From: an uncultured Alphaproteobacteria bacterium
Lineage (GTDB): Bacteria > Pseudomonadota > Alphaproteobacteria > Micavibrionales > Micavibrionaceae
Direction: 5' to 3'
Length of the DNA: 64,000 nucleotides
Assembly: GCA_946481075.1 (NCBI GenBank)
Contig: CAMLMC010000002.1
Coordinates: forward strand, 1 to 64,000
In this document: positions 59,433-64,000 of the stretch, piece by piece
Position numbering within the stretch: position 1 is the first letter of the stretch
Layout: each line of letters begins with the position of its first letter
Made by a program: the position numbers and the translations under genes
Notes under the pieces: generated by a model
What the model was told of the DNA's origin: nothing
Database searches by the model: none
What the model saw: only the letters and a program-made list of their open reading frames with translations

Positions 59433-62400
59433 ATGCCGCACGACCTTTCTAACTATCTGGCAAAACCTGAAAAAGACTGTGTGGACTCACTGATCGCCGC
59501 GCTCGACTGGAACGGCGAAAAAGCCCAGAAAATTGCCACGAGGGCCGCGCACACCATTCAGGCGATGCGGGACACAAAGCGCCCTGCCGGAAGCATCGAA
59601 GGGTTTTTCCAAAGTTACGGGCTAAACACCGAAGAAGGCATCGCCCTGATGTGTTTGGCGGAGGCGTTGCTGCGCATACCCGATAGCGGGACTGCCAACG
59701 CCCTGATCCGTGACAAGGTTGCCGGAACGAAATGGATCAACGAAAAGGCGGCGGAGCAGGACTGGATGCTGCGCATGGCGGGGATGGGATTGAACGCCAC
59801 CCGCGCCACGATGGACGGTCCTCTAGCCAAGTTGGGGGAACCTGTGATCCGTGCCGCGATGATCCAGGCGATGAAGATTCTCGGCGGCCAGTTCGTCATC
59901 GGGCAAAATATGGAAGAGGCACTGAAAAATGCCGCGCATCTGGAAAGGGAGAAAGGGTATCTTTTTTCTTACGATATGCTCGGTGAAGGTGCGCGGACGT
60001 TGGATGATGCGGAAGCGTATTTCGCGGCCTATGCCGAAGCGATCGAGGAAATCGGTAAAAACCGCCTGCGCCGTGATGCAGCTCGCCCCGGCATTTCCAT
60101 TAAATTATCCGCTCTCTATCCCCGCTACAGTTTTGCGCAGGAACATTTGTGCGTTCCTATCCTGACCAACCGGTTACAGGCATTGGCCCGGCAGGCGGCG
60201 GGATATAATATATGCCTCACGGTGGATGCCGAAGAGGTGGACCGCCTTGAAACCTCCCTCAAGATTATCCGTCATGTGATCGACGATATCACACTGACGG
60301 GATGGGACGGGTTTGGCCTTGCCGTGCAGGCCTATGGTAAACGTTGCCTTCCCCTCATCGAAAACCTGATTGAATTCGCGCGGGGTGCGCAAAAACATAT
60401 TCAGGTCCGTCTTGTAAAAGGCGCCTATTGGGACAGCGAAATCAAACGTGCGCAGATGAAGGGGCTCGCCGACTATCCGGTCTTCACGCGCAAAGCCCAT
60501 ACGGATTTATCTTATCTTGCCTGTGCGCAGAAATTGCTGCTGGCGAGAGACTGCATCTATCCGATGTTTGGCACGCACAATGCGCATACGGTGCAGGCGA
60601 TTATTGAGATGGCGGCGGGGAACCGTAAAGGTTTTGAATTCCAGCGCCTCTTTGGCATGGGTGAAACACTCTATGACCACATCCTGAAAACCGAAGAATT
60701 ACCGGTACGCATTTATGCACCTGTCGGCGTGCATAAGGATTTGTTGCCGTATCTGGTGCGCCGCTTGCTTGAAAATGGTGCGAACTCATCCTTCGTCAAC
60801 AAAGTATTCGACTCTGTTTACGCGCCGGAAACTCTGGCCACCGACCCTGTGGAAGCGGCGCTGATCAACAAGGGCGCCATGCATCCATCGATCCCGCTTC
60901 CCGAAAATATCTTTGAAGGGCGCAAAAATTCACACGGTATAGATCTTGATGATGCTGGGACGCTACAATCTTTATTGCAGCAAGTGGAGAAGGATTTTGA
61001 ACGTCGGGAGGTCTTTGCAACCTCGCTGATAGGCGGGCAGTTCGATAAATCGGGCAGTTGGGGCGATATTAAAAACCCTGCGGATACAAACGATGTCATC
61101 GGCACAGCCTATACCGCCAATGAACAGGTGGTGGAACGCGCTTTTGCCGCGGCCAAGAAGGGGTATGCGGAATGGTCGAAGGTGTCTTCTGTCCGTCGTG
61201 CGGAAATCCTGAACCGGATTGCGGATATCTATGAAGAAAAAGCCGCGCTTCTTATCGCGTTATGTGTGCGGGAAGCGGGAAAGACTTTGCCGGATGCCGT
61301 GGCGGAACTACGCGAGGCCGTTGATTTTTGCAGATATTACGCGCAACTCGGGGCAAGGGATTTCCGCGAAGATGGAATTTTGCTGCAGTCTTATACAGGT
61401 GAAACCAACCGGCTTTTGCTACAGGGGCGCGGGGTTTTTGCTTGTATCTCCCCGTGGAACTTCCCGCTCGCGATTTTCACGGGGCAAATCGTTGCCGCGC
61501 TGGTGGCCGGAAATGCGGTTGTGGCGAAACCTGCCGAACAGACACCGTTTATTGCCATGACAGCCGTCAAAATGATGCATGAGGCAGGTGTTGCAAAGAA
61601 TGCATTGAACCTTGTTGTGGGCGATGGCCGCGTGGGCGAATGGATCGTGCAGCATAAGGATGTGGCAGGCGTGGCCTTCACCGGGTCCACCGCGGCTGCA
61701 CGGTCGATCAACCGTGCGCTGGCGGCCAAGGAGGGACCGATTGTGCCTTTGATCGCCGAAACCGGCGGGCAGAATGCGATTATCGCGGATTCTTCCTCTC
61801 TGCCGGAACAAGTCGTTGACGATGTGATCCTGAGCGCGTTTGGTTCCGCTGGGCAACGCTGCTCTGCCGCCCGCGTGTTGTTCGTGCAAGATGATGTGGC
61901 GGATAAAATCATTGATATGCTGCGCGGCGCGATGGCGGAATTGAAGGTGGGAAGCCCCTCGCTCTATTCCACCGATATAGGCCCCTTGATCGACGAAGAA
62001 GCCTTGGCGGTTCTGCAAAAACACCGCACCGCGCTCGATGGATTCGGGCGGTTGATCGCGCAGGCGCCGATGGCAGAACATCTCAAAACCAAGGGGCATT
62101 TCTTCGCGCCGTGCGCCTATGAAATCAACGACCTCTCTGAACTCAAAGGTGAGGTCTTCGGACCTATCCTGCATGTTATTCGTTATAAAGCGTCTGATTT
62201 TGACGTTGTCATTCGCCAGATCAATGAAACGGGTTACGGCCTGACCTTTGGCATTCACACCCGCATCGACAGCGTGGCGGAAAAGGCGGCGGATGCTGTA
62301 TCGGCCGGAAATGTGTATGTGAACCGCTCCATCATCAGCGCGGTGGTGGGGGTCCAGCCCTTTGGCGGCAACGGCTTGTCGGGCACGGGGCCAAAGGCGG

Positions 62401-62501
62401 GCGGGCCTTATTATCTGCACGCCTTCGCGGCGGAAAAAACGGTTTCCGTGAATACCACGGCCTCCGGCGGGAACGCTTCCCTTGTCATGCTGGAAGAATA
62501 A
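59433..62501 (+). CDS. putA: Bifunctional proline dehydrogenase / P5C dehydrogenase (short PutA)
   Basis: PutA oxidises proline to glutamate in two steps. The 1022-residue protein has the FAD-dependent proline dehydrogenase barrel (QVRLVKGAYWDSEIKRAQMK, GTHNAHTVQAIIEMAAG) and the NAD-dependent aldehyde dehydrogenase (FACISPWNFPLAIFTGQIVA, VAFTGSTAAARSI, catalytic Cys in SAGQRCSAARV, Glu in IAETGGQNAII). It lacks the N-terminal ribbon-helix-helix and the C-terminal extension, so it is a minimal type. The ATG at 59433 is preferred over a GTG at 59391. Confidence 0.96.
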   Translation: MPHDLSNYLAKPEKDCVDSLIAALDWNGEKAQKIATRAAHTIQAMRDTKRPAGSIEGFFQSYGLNTEEGIALMCLAEALLRIPDSGTANALIRDKVAGTKWINEKAAEQDWMLRMAGMGLNATRATMDGPLAKLGEPVIRAAMIQAMKILGGQFVIGQNMEEALKNAAHLEREKGYLFSYDMLGEGARTLDDAEAYFAAYAEAIEEIGKNRLRRDAARPGISIKLSALYPRYSFAQEHLCVPILTNRLQALARQAAGYNICLTVDAEEVDRLETSLKIIRHVIDDITLTGWDGFGLAVQAYGKRCLPLIENLIEFARGAQKHIQVRLVKGAYWDSEIKRAQMKGLADYPVFTRKAHTDLSYLACAQKLLLARDCIYPMFGTHNAHTVQAIIEMAAGNRKGFEFQRLFGMGETLYDHILKTEELPVRIYAPVGVHKDLLPYLVRRLLENGANSSFVNKVFDSVYAPETLATDPVEAALINKGAMHPSIPLPENIFEGRKNSHGIDLDDAGTLQSLLQQVEKDFERREVFATSLIGGQFDKSGSWGDIKNPADTNDVIGTAYTANEQVVERAFAAAKKGYAEWSKVSSVRRAEILNRIADIYEEKAALLIALCVREAGKTLPDAVAELREAVDFCRYYAQLGARDFREDGILLQSYTGETNRLLLQGRGVFACISPWNFPLAIFTGQIVAALVAGNAVVAKPAEQTPFIAMTAVKMMHEAGVAKNALNLVVGDGRVGEWIVQHKDVAGVAFTGSTAAARSINRALAAKEGPIVPLIAETGGQNAIIADSSSLPEQVVDDVILSAFGSAGQRCSAARVLFVQDDVADKIIDMLRGAMAELKVGSPSLYSTDIGPLIDEEALAVLQKHRTALDGFGRLIAQAPMAEHLKTKGHFFAPCAYEINDLSELKGEVFGPILHVIRYKASDFDVVIRQINETGYGLTFGIHTRIDSVAEKAADAVSAGNVYVNRSIISAVVGVQPFGGNGLSGTGPKAGGPYYLHAFAAEKTVSVNTTASGGNASLVMLEE

Positions 62502-62542
62502 CGGCTATAGTCCCCCCGGATTTACTAGGGAGCCTTGTATAG

Positions 62543-63838
62543 ATGAAAGTCCTTGTTGTCGGCGGCGGTGGCCGCGAACATGCCCTTTGCTGGAAACTGG
62601 CGCAAAGCCCGGATTGTTCCGAACTTTATGCTGCGCCCGGCAATCCCGGTATTGCAGATGTTGCGGAATGTATCTCCATCGCGGTTGACGATGTCGAAAT
62701 GCTCGCCAAATTCGCTGTTGAGAAGGGGATTGATTTTGTCGTGGCGGGCGGTGAAGTCTCACTGGTCGCTGGTCTTCATGACCGTATGAAGGTGGAAAAC
62801 ATTCCGGTCTTTGGCCCCACGCAAAGTGCAGCGCGTCTTGAAGGCTCCAAAGGGTTTACCAAAGACCTTTGCCGCAAATACAATATTCCTACTGCGGCCT
62901 ATGAGCGTTTCACAGACATTGTAAAAGCTGAAGAGTTTATCCGCAAACTCGGTGCGCCTATCGTTATTAAGGCAGACGGACTTGCTGCCGGTAAAGGTGT
63001 TGTCGTTGCGATGACATTGGATGAAGCAATCGATGCCGCCAAAGATATGCTCTCGGGCAATTCATTCGGCGCATCGGGCGCGGAAGTCGTTATCGAAGAG
63101 TTCATGGACGGAGAAGAGCTGAGCTTCTTTGCTTTGACAGATGGAAAAACCGTTCTCGAATTCGCTTCGGCACAGGATCATAAGCGCGTCGGCGATGGCG
63201 ATGTTGGCCCCAACACGGGCGGTATGGGCGCCTATTCGCCTGCGCACCTACTAACGCCATCCCTGCAACAAAAAATCATGGACCGCATCATTTATCCGAC
63301 CGTCAAAGGGATGGAAGCGGACGGCGTGCCGTATCAAGGCATTTTGTATGCGGGTATTATGGTGGTGAAGGGCGACCCATACCTTATCGAATACAACGCT
63401 CGCTTTGGCGATCCGGAATGTCAGGTGATGTTGCCACGTCTGAACGACGATCTTTTGAAAATCCTTTTCGCCTGCGCGACCGAAAAACTGGATACGATTC
63501 CCGCGCTATCGTTCCAGCCAGATACAGCGCTCACCGTTGTCATGGCCGCGAAAGGCTATCCTGCGTCCTATGCGAAGGGCGGCGAGATCACGGGGATCGA
63601 TATAGCGGAATCTCTGGAAGACATTAAGGTTTTCCACGCGGGCACATCACGCGATGCGGATGGGAAATTGATATCCAGTGGTGGGCGCGTGCTTAACGTC
63701 ACGGCACTCGGCGCTGATGTTGCTCAGGCACAAAAGAAAGCTTATGCGGGCGTCGACAAGATCGTATGGTCCGATGGTTTCTGCCGCCGCGATATCGGCT
63801 GGCGTGCTGTAAAGGCTTTGAAGGACAGGGCCGCTTAA
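62543..63838 (+). CDS. purD: Phosphoribosylamine--glycine ligase
   Basis: PurD joins glycine to phosphoribosylamine in purine synthesis. The 431-residue ATP-grasp enzyme has VVGGGGREHALCWKL, GPTQSAARLEGSKGFTKDLC, IVIKADGLAAGKGVVVAMTL, IEEFMDGEELSFFALTDGKT and EYNARFGDPECQVMLPRL. AGGGAG precedes the ATG. It is 41 nt downstream of putA. Confidence 0.97.
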   Translation: MKVLVVGGGGREHALCWKLAQSPDCSELYAAPGNPGIADVAECISIAVDDVEMLAKFAVEKGIDFVVAGGEVSLVAGLHDRMKVENIPVFGPTQSAARLEGSKGFTKDLCRKYNIPTAAYERFTDIVKAEEFIRKLGAPIVIKADGLAAGKGVVVAMTLDEAIDAAKDMLSGNSFGASGAEVVIEEFMDGEELSFFALTDGKTVLEFASAQDHKRVGDGDVGPNTGGMGAYSPAHLLTPSLQQKIMDRIIYPTVKGMEADGVPYQGILYAGIMVVKGDPYLIEYNARFGDPECQVMLPRLNDDLLKILFACATEKLDTIPALSFQPDTALTVVMAAKGYPASYAKGGEITGIDIAESLEDIKVFHAGTSRDADGKLISSGGRVLNVTALGADVAQAQKKAYAGVDKIVWSDGFCRRDIGWRAVKALKDRAA

Positions 63839-63848
63839 CTTTCCTATT

Positions 63849-63958
63849 CGTCATTGCGAGAAGGCCTTTAGGCCGACGAAGCAATCCAGCTTGCAATATT
63901 GCCCCAATCACCGTGGGATGGATTGCCGCGTCGCACTTTCGTGCTCCTCGCAATGACG
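63849..63958. repeat. Palindromic repeat (CGTCATTGCGAG type) after purD
   Basis: CGTCATTGCGAG (63849-63860) is answered by CTCGCAATGACG (63947-63958), with GAAGCAATCC and GGATTGC inside. Same family as the repeat in lptA. No gene is visible between it and the right edge. Confidence 0.8.
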
Positions 63959-64000
63959 GAATTACCCTATCTCCGCGAGCTAAAAAAATCTTTCAGGATT

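Overview
The window looks like a chromosomal segment of an alphaproteobacterium of intermediate GC. The evidence is gene content and order. An rnd - arabinose-5-phosphate isomerase - lptC - lptA - lptB - rpoN - hpf - ptsN series is present. A small heat-shock gene is followed by a DUF1150 gene, and ftsK is followed by lolA. There is a CP4-like class II EPSP synthase, a short PutA and a membrane-anchored cytochrome c. The order cannot be fixed from sequence alone; a Micavibrio-like or Rhodospirillales-like lineage is compatible but unproven.

Layout. 1-6.4 kb: the 5' end of a pilin-like gene cut by the window edge, then rpsA, cmk and aroA on the minus strand. These three are usually neighbours, but here they are separated by a plus-strand toxin/immunity-like cassette (2.1-3.6 kb) and a lipoprotein gene. 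6.5-17.5 kb: a GGDEF-EAL protein, hisI-pyrC, a response regulator, a metallo-beta-lactamase-fold hydrolase, cysS, two paralogous single-pass pilin-like genes, palindromic repeats, a zinc-finger protein, Hsp20 and DUF1150. 17.6-26.5 kb: the LPS transport/sigma-54/PTS-Ntr region, read on the minus strand apart from murI. 26.6-36.6 kb: tRNA-Leu(CAG), a receiver plus degenerate GGDEF protein, two envelope proteins, an isolated phage-like gene, recR-lolA-ftsK, pheA, cytochrome c and holC. 36.6-42.2 kb: pepA, lptF-lptG, mlaA and mlaC. 42.3-52.3 kb: three tandem DotA/TraY-family membrane proteins (about 2.7-2.8 kb each), with a divergent pilin-like gene carrying a phage-tail-fibre-like segment. 52.3-64 kb: ettA, a TerA/TerD-type pair, a chemotaxis receptor, xseA, putA, purD and a palindromic repeat.

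How it fits together. Much of the window serves the Gram-negative envelope: LptA, B, C, F and G, an O-antigen ligase-like protein, KDO precursor synthesis, LolA, MlaA and MlaC. The accessory layer consists of the three DotA/TraY paralogues, at least four pilin-like proteins with a shared N-terminal signature at three loci, and the MuF-type toxin-like cassette. The cassette and the lone phage-like gene at 29.35 kb share an identical 12-base -35 region, and both have a terminator-like hairpin directly upstream of the start codon. The DotA triplet with its pilin/tail-fibre partner is the best candidate for an undescribed surface or secretion system. The toxin-like cassette and its leader are the second.
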